Assembly: GCA_900554225.1 (NCBI GenBank)
Contig: USGH01000014.1
Coordinates: forward strand, 1 to 22,542
Source: an uncultured Eubacteriales bacterium
GTDB lineage: Bacteria; Bacillota; Clostridia; Oscillospirales; CAG-272
Reading direction: 5' to 3'
DNA: 22,542 bases
Part shown: positions 1 to 7,613 of the stretch, in pieces
How the letters are laid out: every line of letters starts with the position of its first letter
Numbering within the stretch: position 1 is the stretch's first letter
The notes under the pieces: model-generated
Seen by the model: the letters and a program-made list of their open reading frames with translations, nothing else
What the model was told of the DNA's origin: nothing
The model's database searches: none
Translations under genes and position numbers: made by a program

Positions 1-1
1 A

Positions 2-478
2 CTTGGCGTGGGTGCGATCCTTTGGCGGAAACCGGAGGCGTGGGAGGCATATGTACGCGGAGCACGGCAGGGACTTTCGGCATCCGTCACGATCCTGCCG
101 GCAATGGTGCTGCTCATGGTATCGCTGTCCGTATTCACCGCGTCCGGTGCCTGTGACCGGCTCGCCGCCTGGATGGAGCCCTTGACAGAACGGCTGGGCA
201 TCCCGGGAGAGCTGGTGCCGCTCTGTCTCCTGCGTCCGCTGTCGGGCTCCGCATCCGGTGCGTATGTATCCGCCCTGCTGGATGAGGTGGGGCCGGACAG
301 CATCGCCGGGATGGGTGCGTCGATCCTCACGGCAAGCGGGGACACCATTGTCTACGTGATCGGAATGTATTTTTCCGTGACCCGTGTACGACGCACCCGC
401 TATGCGCTCCCGGTCGCTCTGACGGTAGGACTGCTGTCGATTTTTCTCTCCTGTATTCTCGCGCGGATATTCGTCTGA
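2..478 (+). CDS. spmB: Spore maturation protein B (SpmB), 5' end missing
   Basis: This is a membrane protein of the nucleoside-recognition (Gate) domain family. In endospore formers SpmA and SpmB are needed for normal dehydration of the spore core. The frame is open to the left edge, and the first visible residues align with about residue 22 of Bacillus SpmB (the segment before the YESFVEGAKEG-like stretch, here AWEAYVRGARQG). The GTG at position 8 is therefore probably internal and the true start lies upstream. Seen features are the family block LRPLSGSASGAYVSALLDE, then GPDSIAG, then a TIVYVIGMYF segment and a hydrophobic C-terminus. The usual ETTFY motif of the family is replaced by GDTIVYV. 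Full-length family members have about 175 residues and about 158 are visible here. spmA would be expected just upstream. Confidence 0.88.
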   Translation, partial: LGVGAILWRKPEAWEAYVRGARQGLSASVTILPAMVLLMVSLSVFTASGACDRLAAWMEPLTERLGIPGELVPLCLLRPLSGSASGAYVSALLDEVGPDSIAGMGASILTASGDTIVYVIGMYFSVTRVRRTRYALPVALTVGLLSIFLSCILARIFV

Positions 479-548
479 GCGCATAAGGCGGAGATTCGCG
501 GTCGAGACTGTGGAAAAGAGCGACAAGGAAAAGGAGCAGAGAACGGGA

Positions 549-818
549 ATGCTGCGCGGATGTCAGAAAAGGATATATGTGATCCGAAAGCCGGAGAGCG
601 CGCTGTTTGAGGAGGCGTATTTTCTTCTCAAACCAACGCGGGCAGGTACGACCGCGCCGGATGAAGCGGCAATGCAGCGTGAAGCGGAACGGATCGTCTC
701 GGAGGTATACGGCTTTGCGGCGGAATACACGCAAAATAAGAAGGGGTGCGGGTCATGGCGTTTCTGGCGGGTGCGGCAGTCTCCTCGGCAGCGATCGGCA
801 GCGTTGCGCTGCTTCTGA
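549..818 (+). CDS. Small hypothetical protein, probably frameshifted near its 3' end
   Basis: The product is not recognised with confidence. The reading frame starts QKRIYVIRKPESALFEEAYF and continues as a charged, helical, cytoplasmic-looking segment to about position 740. This resembles small Clostridial hypothetical proteins that combine such a domain with a C-terminal membrane segment. The ATG at 549 is preferred over the upstream GTG at 510 because AAGGAG lies at 531-536 and the conserved-looking part begins just after it. After NKKG (about 746) the frame turns into an Arg/Trp/Ser-rich tail that looks like out-of-frame translation, while the neighbouring frame encodes a clean hydrophobic helix (see 755-829). 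One missing G in the GGGG run at 743-746 would explain this. The gene lies 70 bases after spmB in the same direction. Confidence 0.5.
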   Translation: MLRGCQKRIYVIRKPESALFEEAYFLLKPTRAGTTAPDEAAMQREAERIVSEVYGFAAEYTQNKKGCGSWRFWRVRQSPRQRSAALRCF

Positions 819-829
819 CCTTTGCCTGA
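755..829 (+). other. Hydrophobic C-terminal segment in the shifted frame
   Basis: In the frame beginning at 740 the sequence reads EGVRVMAFLAGAAVSSAAIG followed by SVALLLTFA and a stop at 827-829. This is a typical single membrane helix. The frame has a stop at 737-739, so the segment cannot be read from upstream without a frame change. It has an ATG at 755 but no clear ribosome binding site of its own. Restoring one G in the 743-746 run joins it directly to the upstream domain, so it is probably the real C-terminus of the preceding gene. Confidence 0.45.
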
Positions 830-955
830 CAAATATACCGAAATCACGTATGTTTTCCCGCCAGAAGCTGCCGGAATCGGTGGAATCGGCAGGATTCATG
901 TCAAAGACAGACAGAACATTTTACAGTAAAGTTACCATGGATTGTAAAAACGCCC

Positions 956-984
956 TTGACCGACGCGCGGATTTGTATTATAAT
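956..984 (+). promoter_or_regulatory. Sigma-A promoter upstream of the RNase J region
   Basis: A TTGACC -35 box (956-961) is separated by 17 bases from a TATAAT -10 box (979-984). Transcription would start near 990. No convincing ORF follows until 1565, so the promoter makes either a long leader for RNase J or a separate noncoding transcript. Confidence 0.7.
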
Positions 985-1564
985 ATAGGCAGGTTATAGG
1001 AAGCTCTGGCACATGGGCTTCGGGCAGGAATGGCACGGATTTGTGGATTTTCATGGAAGGGAACACGCACGTCGGAACGGCGGCACACTCCAGAGAAAAA
1101 GCTCCGGTCACGCTTCTCCTGCATGTACGTATACGCATAGCGCGGACAATGCCGGATGGTTCGCAATTACATTCGGGATCGTTTTGTGTCGCTGCTTTAC
1201 CGTGGATCCGCCGCCTTCGGAAAAACGGATGAAGCGAGGGACTTTTTTGGTATGCCTGCACACAGACAGGTCGCATAAACGGGACATATAGAGAACGGGC
1301 TGCTCCACGCCCCGGATCCTCACACCCGCAGAGACAGGAAAACTCTGATCTCAGGTTGTTTTTTATGCTTAAAACCCACAGTTCGGGCTTTTCGGCGTAA
1401 AAAACGCGACGGATTCGGAGTATTCACAGAAATATAGCAAAGCCGCGCGCGAGAACAAAGTACAAAGTACAAATGACCGATGATGGATACGCCGGAGAGG
1501 ACGCAAAGATCTTCGGCACGACAGTGTATGGAACAATACAAGAAAAGAGCAGAAAGGAATTTTT
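985..1564 (+). other. About 580 bases without a gene: long leader or noncoding RNA of the RNase J operon
   Basis: No ORF here has a plausible protein composition or a good ribosome binding site. Structure visible by eye includes a 7-bp hairpin near 1000-1020 (GAAGCTC paired with GGGCTTC), which competes with a CTCTGG/CCAGAG pairing between about 1003 and 1095. There is also a T6 run at 1243-1248 and a T6 run near 1359-1364 preceded by a weak hairpin. A 7-base unit, ACAAAGT, is tandemly repeated near 1456-1470. I tested it by eye against 6S RNA, RNase P RNA, tmRNA, SRP RNA and T-box leaders and could not match any. The stretch just before it, 830-955, also shows nothing beyond a small direct repeat of GGAATCGG. 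Confidence 0.4.
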
Positions 1565-3271
1565 ATGGCAAGAAAGCAAAACGGACAGAATGGACAGAAC
1601 GGAGGACAGAAAACCGGCTCCAAGGTACGCGTGATGATGCTCGGCGGGTTGAACGAGATCGGGAAGAACCTCGCGGTGATCGAATACGAGAATGACATGA
1701 TCATCATCGACTGCGGGCTTGCGTTCCCGGACGAGGATATGCTCGGCGTGGATCTGGTGATCCCGGATTTTACGTATCTGGAAAAGAACGCATCAAAGAT
1801 CCGCGGGATCCTCATCACGCACGGTCACGAGGACCACATCGGCGGACTTCCCTACTTACTCAAGGAGCTGGACGTTCCGGTATACGGCACGCGGCTCACG
1901 CTTGGTATCCTGGAAAGCAAGCTGGCGGAGCATCGTCTGCTTGGGGAACGGGAGCTGGTGACGGTAGAAGCGGGAACGATCCTGAAGCTTGGTGTGTTCA
2001 AATGCGAATTCATCCGGGTGAACCACTCGATCGCGGACGCCTGCATGATCGCGGTACGCACACCGGAGGGGACCATCCTCCACACGGGCGACTTCAAGCT
2101 GGATGTCTCCCCGATCGGCGGCGAGATGATGGATCTGACACGGATCGGCGAATACGGGCGCGAGGGCATTCTGCTGCTCATGTGTGAAAGCACGAATGTG
2201 GAAAAGCCGGGCTTCACGCCGTCGGAACGCAAGGTCGGCGCATCGCTCGATATGATCTTCATGACGAACACGGACAAGCGGATCATCATCGCGACGTTCT
2301 CGTCGAATGTGCATCGTGTGCAGCAGATCATCAATTCCAGTGCGAAATTCGGACGCAAGGTGGCGGTGACGGGCAGAAGTATGCTCAACGTTGTGGGTGC
2401 TGCGGTGCGGCTCGGATACATGGAGGTGCCGAAGGGGGTACTCATCGACATTGCGGACATCAATCGGTATCCGCGCGAGCAGATCACAATCGTAACGACA
2501 GGCTCGCAGGGTGAGCCTATGTCCGCGCTGTACCGGATGGCGTTTGCGGATCATTCCCAGGTCGAGCTTACCCCGAACGATCTGGTCGTGCTGTCCTCCC
2601 ACGCGATTCCGGGCAACGAAAAGCTGGTCGGACGGATCATCAACGAGATGTATAAAAAGGGTGTGAACGTCTATCACGACGAGGCAGTGGTCCATGTATC
2701 GGGTCACGCGTGCCAGGAGGAGCTGAAGCTGATCCACGCGCTGACAAAGCCGAAATTCTTCATGCCGATCCATGGGGAATACCACCATCTGATGCAGCAC
2801 AAGGAGCTTGCAGAGTACATGGGCATGGATCCGGCAAACATCTTTGTATGCGACATCGGGCAGGTACTGGAGCTCGACCGCGATTCCTGCAAGCGCGCGG
2901 GTACGGTACCGTCGGGACGTATGCTGGTGGACGGCTACGGTGTCGGCGATGTGGGCAATATTGTCCTCCGCGACCGCAGACATCTGGCACAGGACGGTCT
3001 GATCGTGGTGGTCGCGACGGTGGACATTGACGAGGCGACGATCATCTCCGGGCCGGACATCATCTCGCGCGGCTTTGTTTACGTGCGCGAATGTGAGGAG
3101 CTGATGGACGAGGTGCGCGAGATCGTTCGCCGCGAGCTGTCCGACGCTCTGGAATCGGGTGTCACCGAATGGACGCAGATGAAAACGGGCGTAAAGGATG
3201 CGCTCTCCAAATACCTCTACAGCAAAACAAAGCGCAAGCCGATGATCCTCCCGGTGATTATGAACGTTTGA
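1565..3271 (+). CDS. rnj: Ribonuclease J
   Basis: RNase J is a metallo-beta-lactamase/beta-CASP nuclease with 5'-3' exonuclease and endonuclease activity, central to mRNA decay and rRNA processing in Bacillota. The 568 residues match the family length (about 555) plus a Gln/Asn/Gly-rich N-terminal extension. Seen motifs are HGHEDH (residues 86-91), NHSIAD (H154) and HTGDFK (173-178), the zinc-site motifs, then CESTNVEKPG and GSQGEPMSALYRMA of the beta-CASP region. SGHACQEELKL and PIHGEYHH close the catalytic core, and the C-terminal domain carries GPDIISRGFVYV. The start ATG has AAAGGA at 1553-1558, six bases upstream. It is the first gene of an apparent four-gene operon and lies after a long leader. 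Whether it corresponds to J1 or J2 cannot be told because no second copy is in view. Confidence 0.97.
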   Translation: MARKQNGQNGQNGGQKTGSKVRVMMLGGLNEIGKNLAVIEYENDMIIIDCGLAFPDEDMLGVDLVIPDFTYLEKNASKIRGILITHGHEDHIGGLPYLLKELDVPVYGTRLTLGILESKLAEHRLLGERELVTVEAGTILKLGVFKCEFIRVNHSIADACMIAVRTPEGTILHTGDFKLDVSPIGGEMMDLTRIGEYGREGILLLMCESTNVEKPGFTPSERKVGASLDMIFMTNTDKRIIIATFSSNVHRVQQIINSSAKFGRKVAVTGRSMLNVVGAAVRLGYMEVPKGVLIDIADINRYPREQITIVTTGSQGEPMSALYRMAFADHSQVELTPNDLVVLSSHAIPGNEKLVGRIINEMYKKGVNVYHDEAVVHVSGHACQEELKLIHALTKPKFFMPIHGEYHHLMQHKELAEYMGMDPANIFVCDIGQVLELDRDSCKRAGTVPSGRMLVDGYGVGDVGNIVLRDRRHLAQDGLIVVVATVDIDEATIISGPDIISRGFVYVRECEELMDEVREIVRRELSDALESGVTEWTQMKTGVKDALSKYLYSKTKRKPMILPVIMNV

Positions 3272-3343
3272 GGAAGAACGCCTGTCGCAGCGCGGAGATT
3301 CTCCGACCATCCCCTATTTCATGAGACAAAAGGAAGGCTTTTT

Positions 3344-3643
3344 ATGGTAAAGCACATCATTTTATGGAAGCTCAAGGACAGCTATACGGCAGAGGAAAAA
3401 GCGGCTTGTGCCGCAGAAGCAAAATCGCGTCTGGAAGCCTTAAACGGACAGATTCCGGGACTGCGGTCTCTGGTGGTACGGACGGACGCGCTCTCCTCCT
3501 CCAACGCGGACATGATGCTCGATTCGGAATTTGACGATGCGGCAGCGCTTGCCGGGTATCAGGTGCATCCGCTCCATGTGGCGGCGGCGACATATGTACG
3601 CAGCGTAGTAGAATCCCGGCTCTGCCTCGATTACGAAGCATGA
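3344..3643 (+). CDS. Dabb (stress-responsive alpha/beta barrel) family protein
   Basis: This 99-residue protein has the typical start of the family, MVKHIILWKLKDSY, and the region SEFDDAAALAGYQVHPLHVA, which matches the conserved F-x-s-xxaLxxYqxHPxH block of Dabb proteins. These form small ferredoxin-like dimeric alpha/beta barrels; the biochemical role of bacterial members is mostly unknown. The ribosome binding site AAGGAAGG lies just before the ATG. The gene follows RNase J by 72 bases with no terminator and its stop overlaps the next gene's start (ATGA), so it is cotranscribed and probably translationally coupled with it. Confidence 0.9.
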   Translation: MVKHIILWKLKDSYTAEEKAACAAEAKSRLEALNGQIPGLRSLVVRTDALSSSNADMMLDSEFDDAAALAGYQVHPLHVAAATYVRSVVESRLCLDYEA

Positions 3644-4956
3644 GCGAACGAAAAAAAGCGGAGCTGCTCTCTCCAGCAGGCAATTTTGAGAAGCTGCGCG
3701 CGGCGGTTTTATACGGTGCGGACGCGGTATATCTGGCGGCAAAACGGTTTGGGATGCGCGCGGCATCGGACAATTTCACGCGGGAAGAGCTGGCGGAGGC
3801 GGTGGCGTATTGTCACGCGCGCGGCGTAAAGCTCTATGTGACCGTGAATGTGATGCCGCATACGGAGGAATATAGCAGCGCGGGCGGACTGGACGATCTG
3901 CTCCTCTATCTCGCCGGGATCGGTGTGGACGCGGTGATCGTTTCGGACATCGGAGTGGTCATGCGGATCCGGGAAATCGCACCCGGTCTGGAGATCCACA
4001 TCTCAACGCAGGCAAGCGCGGTATCGGCACAGTCCTGTCTCGCGTGGCATCGGCTCGGTGCGAAGCGGATCGTTCTGGCACGGGAATTGTCGCTTGCCGA
4101 TATCCGCACGATCCGGAAAAATCTGCCGGATGAGGTGGAGCTCGAGACCTTTGTCCACGGGGCAATGTGCATTGCGTACAGCGGGCGGTGTCTTCTCTCG
4201 AACTATTTCACCGGACGGGACGCCAATCACGGAGCCTGTGCGCAATCGTGCCGTTGGTGCTATGCCGAGGCGGGACGCTCTCCGGTGGAAGCAACAGAGC
4301 TTGCCCTATCCGAGGCGAATCGGCCGGACATTCCGGTGGCGTTGACTGCCGTGGAGGAACGCGGAGAGACGTTTTTCATGTCCTCACGCGATATGTGTAT
4401 GATCGAACATATCCCGGAGCTGGAAGAATCCGGCATATCGAGCTACAAGATCGAGGGCAGAGTGAAGAGCGCGTACTACACCGCTGTGGTGACAAACGCG
4501 TATCGGATGGCACTCGACCGCTATCGGGCAGCTCCGGCGCACTACACAATGGATCCGCTGTGGTACCGGGAGCTGTGCTCGGTCAGCCACAGGGAATACG
4601 ATACGGGATTCTTCTTTACGCCGCCGTCGGAGAACGCGAACGTGGTGACCAGTCTCGGCTACATCCGGGAAAAGGCGTACCTGGCGACAGCGACTGCCGA
4701 CGCGACCGTACCGGATGGCAATGGACTGTATCGTGTGCCGTTTGTCCAGCGCAACAAGGTCGTCGCGGGAGAAGCGGTCGAGGTGATCTCCCCCGGCAAA
4801 TGCGGCGCGGCTTGTATAGCGGAGGATATGCGGGATACGGACGGGAATCCCATCCCGGCGGCACCGCATCCGGGTATGGCATTCACGCTTTCTCTGCCGT
4901 TTCCGGTAAAAGAAGGCGACATCCTGCGGCAGGGCGAAAGTGAGGTAGATGCGTAA
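3640..4956 (+). CDS. trhP: U32 peptidase-family protein, TrhP-type tRNA hydroxylation protein
   Basis: The 438 residues align along their length with YegQ/TrhP (E. coli) and YrrO (Bacillus), which are required with prephenate for 5-hydroxyuridine formation at the tRNA wobble position. Despite the peptidase name, proteolysis is not established for this branch. Visible motifs are ELLSPAGNFEKLRAAVLYGA at the N-terminus and the U32 signature FVHGAMCIAYSGRCLLSNYF followed by GRDANHGACAQSCRW, with its cysteines intact. SSRDMCMI, SYKIEGRVKSAYY and a C-terminal barrel with RNKVVAGEAVEV follow. Bacillus usually has a YrrN/YrrO pair; only one is seen here. The start overlaps the Dabb stop by four bases and lacks a strong ribosome binding site, consistent with coupling. 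The TrhP assignment is by recognition of architecture, not by a search. Confidence 0.85.
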   Translation: MSERKKAELLSPAGNFEKLRAAVLYGADAVYLAAKRFGMRAASDNFTREELAEAVAYCHARGVKLYVTVNVMPHTEEYSSAGGLDDLLLYLAGIGVDAVIVSDIGVVMRIREIAPGLEIHISTQASAVSAQSCLAWHRLGAKRIVLARELSLADIRTIRKNLPDEVELETFVHGAMCIAYSGRCLLSNYFTGRDANHGACAQSCRWCYAEAGRSPVEATELALSEANRPDIPVALTAVEERGETFFMSSRDMCMIEHIPELEESGISSYKIEGRVKSAYYTAVVTNAYRMALDRYRAAPAHYTMDPLWYRELCSVSHREYDTGFFFTPPSENANVVTSLGYIREKAYLATATADATVPDGNGLYRVPFVQRNKVVAGEAVEVISPGKCGAACIAEDMRDTDGNPIPAAPHPGMAFTLSLPFPVKEGDILRQGESEVDA

Positions 4957-5786
4957 TGTGGTTGGACGTACTGAAAGCATTCTTCATCGGGGTCATTCAG
5001 GGGATCACGGAATGGCTACCGATCTCCAGCACCGGACACATGATCCTGTTCAATCAGTTTTTCCCCATGAACGTTTCAGACGCGTTTATGGAGATGTTCC
5101 GGGTGGTGATCCAGTTTGGCTCGATCCTTGCCGTACTCGTTCTGTACTTTGATCGCCTCAATCCGTGGTCGAAGCGCAAAACGGCAGGTCAAAAGACACG
5201 TACCTGGCGGCTATGGGGCAAGGTCATTCTCGCCGCGGTGCCTGCCGGGATCGTCGGGGTTCTCTTTGACGACTGGATGAACGCGCATTTTTATACATAC
5301 ACCGTGGTCGCCATTGCGCTGATCGTATACGGTATCGCGTTTATCGTGATCGAGCGGGTGCGCGGCAACAAGGCGGCAAAGGCGAAAAAGGCGGAGGACA
5401 TTTCGGTCGGGCAATCGGTGGCGGACGGATGCTTCCAGGTGCTTTCGCTGATCCCGGGGACCTCGCGCTCCGGCAGTACCATCATGGGTGCGCTCATTGC
5501 CGGCGTATCCCGGACGGCAGCGGCGGAATTTTCGTTCTTTCTCGCCATTCCGGTCATGCTGGGCGCAAGTCTGCTGAAGATCGCGAAATATGTATTCAAA
5601 ACGGGTGTCGCATTCTCCGGGATTGAGTGGATGACGCTGGCGGTCGGGATCATCACGGCGTTTGTGGTATCCCTCATCGTGATCCGCTTCCTCACCGATT
5701 TTGTCCGTCGGCATTCGTTCGCGGCATTCGGCTGGTACCGGATCCTCCTGGGCGCGGTCGTACTGCTTTACGGCATTCTGCACTGA
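4956..5786 (+). CDS. uppP: Undecaprenyl-diphosphatase (UppP/BacA)
   Basis: This integral membrane enzyme dephosphorylates undecaprenyl diphosphate to recycle the lipid carrier of peptidoglycan synthesis, and it can give bacitracin resistance. Its 276 residues match the usual length of about 270. The two catalytic motifs are intact: QGITEWLPISSTGHM (residues 15-29, with E19 and H28) and PGTSRSGST (167-175, with R171). About eight hydrophobic segments are visible. A basic cytoplasmic loop (NKAAKAKKAED) precedes the second motif. The ATG overlaps the upstream stop in TAATG, and GTGAGG lies about ten bases upstream. It is the last gene of the RNase J operon and a terminator follows ten bases after its stop. 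Confidence 0.97.
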   Translation: MWLDVLKAFFIGVIQGITEWLPISSTGHMILFNQFFPMNVSDAFMEMFRVVIQFGSILAVLVLYFDRLNPWSKRKTAGQKTRTWRLWGKVILAAVPAGIVGVLFDDWMNAHFYTYTVVAIALIVYGIAFIVIERVRGNKAAKAKKAEDISVGQSVADGCFQVLSLIPGTSRSGSTIMGALIAGVSRTAAAEFSFFLAIPVMLGASLLKIAKYVFKTGVAFSGIEWMTLAVGIITAFVVSLIVIRFLTDFVRRHSFAAFGWYRILLGAVVLLYGILH

Positions 5787-5795
5787 ATCAGAAAC

Positions 5796-5830
5796 AAGCG
5801 TGGGTACTCCGCTATCCGCGCTTTTTCTTT
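5796..5830 (+). terminator. Rho-independent terminator after uppP
   Basis: AAGCGTGG (5796-5803) pairs with CCGCGCTT (5816-5823), an 8-bp stem with one G-T pair and a 12-base loop, followed by a T-rich tract to 5830. It closes the RNase J operon. Confidence 0.75.
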
Positions 5831-5889
5831 TGCACAGGAAAATCGTGTCCCGAAAGTATACGAAATCCGCGCTTCTTTCATACACGCTC

Positions 5890-5918
5890 TTGCAATCCGC
5901 CGCAAAATGTGCTATACT
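5890..5918 (+). promoter_or_regulatory. Sigma-A promoter of the GH123-like gene
   Basis: TTGCAA (5890-5895), a 17-base spacer and TATACT (5913-5918), with an extended -10 TGC at 5910-5912. The -35 box lies within the 9-mer TTGCAATCC, which occurs again at 13222-13230 upstream of the DUF5107 operon. Confidence 0.75.
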
Positions 5919-5952
5919 TTTTTGAAAATCCACTGCAACAAAGGAGTTTTTT

Positions 5953-7536
5953 ATGAGATCCACTGTTTTTGACCGGAACGAATGGCTGTATACGGATTCC
6001 GCCATCGAAACGGTATGCAGCACCGTCACCATGCGCACGGCACGCGGGGCTTCTGCGGGATTCCAGATCCTCTGCCGCGACATCGATGCCAAAACGCTTA
6101 CCGCCGCGGTTGTCTGGAACGGCTGCGCCCCCATTCTTGCCGAATGCTACAGAGAAATCCCGGTACGCGTCACGGAAAACACCGGACTGCACTGCTTCAC
6201 CACGAACGATTGGAATGTAGCCAAAGGCTATGCTACCCGTCCGGTGCCGTTTTTCGTCTATGACGCACTGGAGCCGATCGGCTGCGAGGGCGTTGCGGTG
6301 CGTGATTCCGTGGAGGCGGTCTATGTTTCCCTGCGCGCGGATCGCTCCTGTCTGCCCGGCGACTATACCGGTACTGTAACCATCACCGCAGGCGAGGAGA
6401 GCTTTGCCGTATCGTTCACCCTTACGGTCGCGGACGTTGTGCTGCCTGCGGAGAGCCTGAAGATCACAAACTGGTTCTCGCTCACCAACATGGCAGCCGC
6501 ACACGGAGTCGAAAAATGGTCGGACGCGCACTGGAAGATGATCGAAAAATACGGGCTTCTCATGCGGCGGATGCACCAGAACGTTTTCTGGATCACATGG
6601 GACACCGTGGATGCCAGCGTAGACGAAAAAGGGACCTTCCATTTTGACTTCACGAACTGCGAAAAGCTCATCCGACTCTATCTCTCCCTTGGCTTCACCA
6701 CCATCGAGGGCAGCCCGCTCTTCGGCAGAGACACCTGGGATGCAGCGGAATTCCATATCGGTACACCGCTTGGCTGGCTCACCGCCATGTCCGAGGACGC
6801 TTACCGCTATACCGCCGCTTTCCTCACCGCGTGGCGTGATTTCCTCACGAAAAACGGCTGGTACGCCATCACCATCCAGCACGTAGGCGATGAACCCACA
6901 CCCAAAGCCGCGGACGAATACCGGATCCTCTGCGGCATTGTGCGCAAATTCTTACCGGGTATCCCGCTGCTCGACGCCATCGAAACCCACACCCTGCGCG
7001 GCTCCGTGGACATCTGGGTGCCAAAGAACGACTACTACACCCGCAACCGCGACGCCTTTGAAGCACTGCGTCAATCCGGCGACACCATCTGGTTCTACAC
7101 CTGCTGCGTGCCGGGCGGTCATTACGCAAACCGTCTGCTCGATATGCCCTTACTCCGGCACCGTATGCTGTTCTGGGGCAACTACCGCTATGACCTGCCC
7201 GGTTTCCTGCACTGGGGTCTCAACCATTGGCAGGAGGGACAGGATCCGTTTATGGACACATCGGTGGCACAAACCCCGACCAACCATCTGCCTGCGGGAG
7301 ACACGCACATTGTCTATCCGCTGGGAGATCGGATCCTCGGCTCCATGCGCGCGGAGATGATCACTGCCGGTGCGGAGGACTATGAGCTCTTAAAGCTCCT
7401 TGCCGCACGGGATAAGAGAATGGCGGATACGCTCTGTGCGACGGGACTCCGTTCGTTCCGGGACTGCGACAATACGCCGGATTACTTCACCGCCCTGCAC
7501 GATCGTCTGCTCGAAATGCTGGTAAACCGTGCATAA
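5953..7536 (+). CDS. DUF4091/GH123-like glycoside hydrolase
   Basis: The 527-residue product looks like the GH123 (DUF4091) family, whose characterised members are beta-N-acetylgalactosaminidases using substrate-assisted catalysis with an adjacent Asp-Glu pair. The visible pair is D313-E314 in HVGDEP. Other family features are an N-terminal beta-sandwich (about 1-165), IWFYTCCVPGGHYANRLLDM, then LLRHRMLFWGNYRYDLPGFL, then HWGLNHWQEG, and the C-terminal block SMRAEMITAGAEDYELLKLL. There is no signal peptide, so it is predicted to be cytoplasmic and to act on imported fragments. AAGGAG sits at 5940-5945, a normal distance from the ATG. The gene has its own promoter, stands alone on its strand and is convergent with the SLH gene. 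Many DUF4091 proteins are uncharacterised, so the exact sugar is unknown. Confidence 0.82.
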   Translation: MRSTVFDRNEWLYTDSAIETVCSTVTMRTARGASAGFQILCRDIDAKTLTAAVVWNGCAPILAECYREIPVRVTENTGLHCFTTNDWNVAKGYATRPVPFFVYDALEPIGCEGVAVRDSVEAVYVSLRADRSCLPGDYTGTVTITAGEESFAVSFTLTVADVVLPAESLKITNWFSLTNMAAAHGVEKWSDAHWKMIEKYGLLMRRMHQNVFWITWDTVDASVDEKGTFHFDFTNCEKLIRLYLSLGFTTIEGSPLFGRDTWDAAEFHIGTPLGWLTAMSEDAYRYTAAFLTAWRDFLTKNGWYAITIQHVGDEPTPKAADEYRILCGIVRKFLPGIPLLDAIETHTLRGSVDIWVPKNDYYTRNRDAFEALRQSGDTIWFYTCCVPGGHYANRLLDMPLLRHRMLFWGNYRYDLPGFLHWGLNHWQEGQDPFMDTSVAQTPTNHLPAGDTHIVYPLGDRILGSMRAEMITAGAEDYELLKLLAARDKRMADTLCATGLRSFRDCDNTPDYFTALHDRLLEMLVNRA

Positions 7537-7578
7537 CTTTACGGCGCAAAAAATCCGCAAAAGTTTACATTCTCGTCC

Positions 7579-7607
7579 TTGATACCCGCGGGTTGCTCTG
7601 GTATAAT
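7579..7607 (+). promoter_or_regulatory. Strong sigma-A promoter facing a terminator
   Basis: TTGATA (7579-7584), a 17-base spacer and a perfect TATAAT (7602-7607) with an extended -10 TGG just before it. No gene follows on this strand; a 12-bp hairpin begins 27 bases after the -10 box. Confidence 0.7.
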
Positions 7608-7613
7608 ATGAAG

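Noticed and set aside
990..1250. 6S RNA, RNase P RNA, tmRNA, SRP RNA or T-box leader
   Set aside because: I looked for the long closing stem of 6S, the conserved core of RNase P RNA, the tRNA-like ends of tmRNA, the SRP tetraloop region and the T-box GGTGG-ACC motif and found none convincing; a covariance search would be decisive.
1013..1291. 92-codon open frame in the RNase J leader
   Set aside because: No ribosome binding site and a composition unlike a protein; other frames in the interval are no better.
1856..3310. A 484-codon open frame on the minus strand opposite RNase J
   Set aside because: It lies antisense to a gene with every RNase J motif, is His/Arg/Asp-rich without any recognisable domain, and has no ribosome binding site. 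It is a by-product of GC-rich codon use.
3287..3310. Hairpin between RNase J and the Dabb gene as a terminator
   Set aside because: The stem (CGGAG with CTCCG) is only 5 bp and is not followed by a T run, so it would not terminate; it may at most affect mRNA processing.
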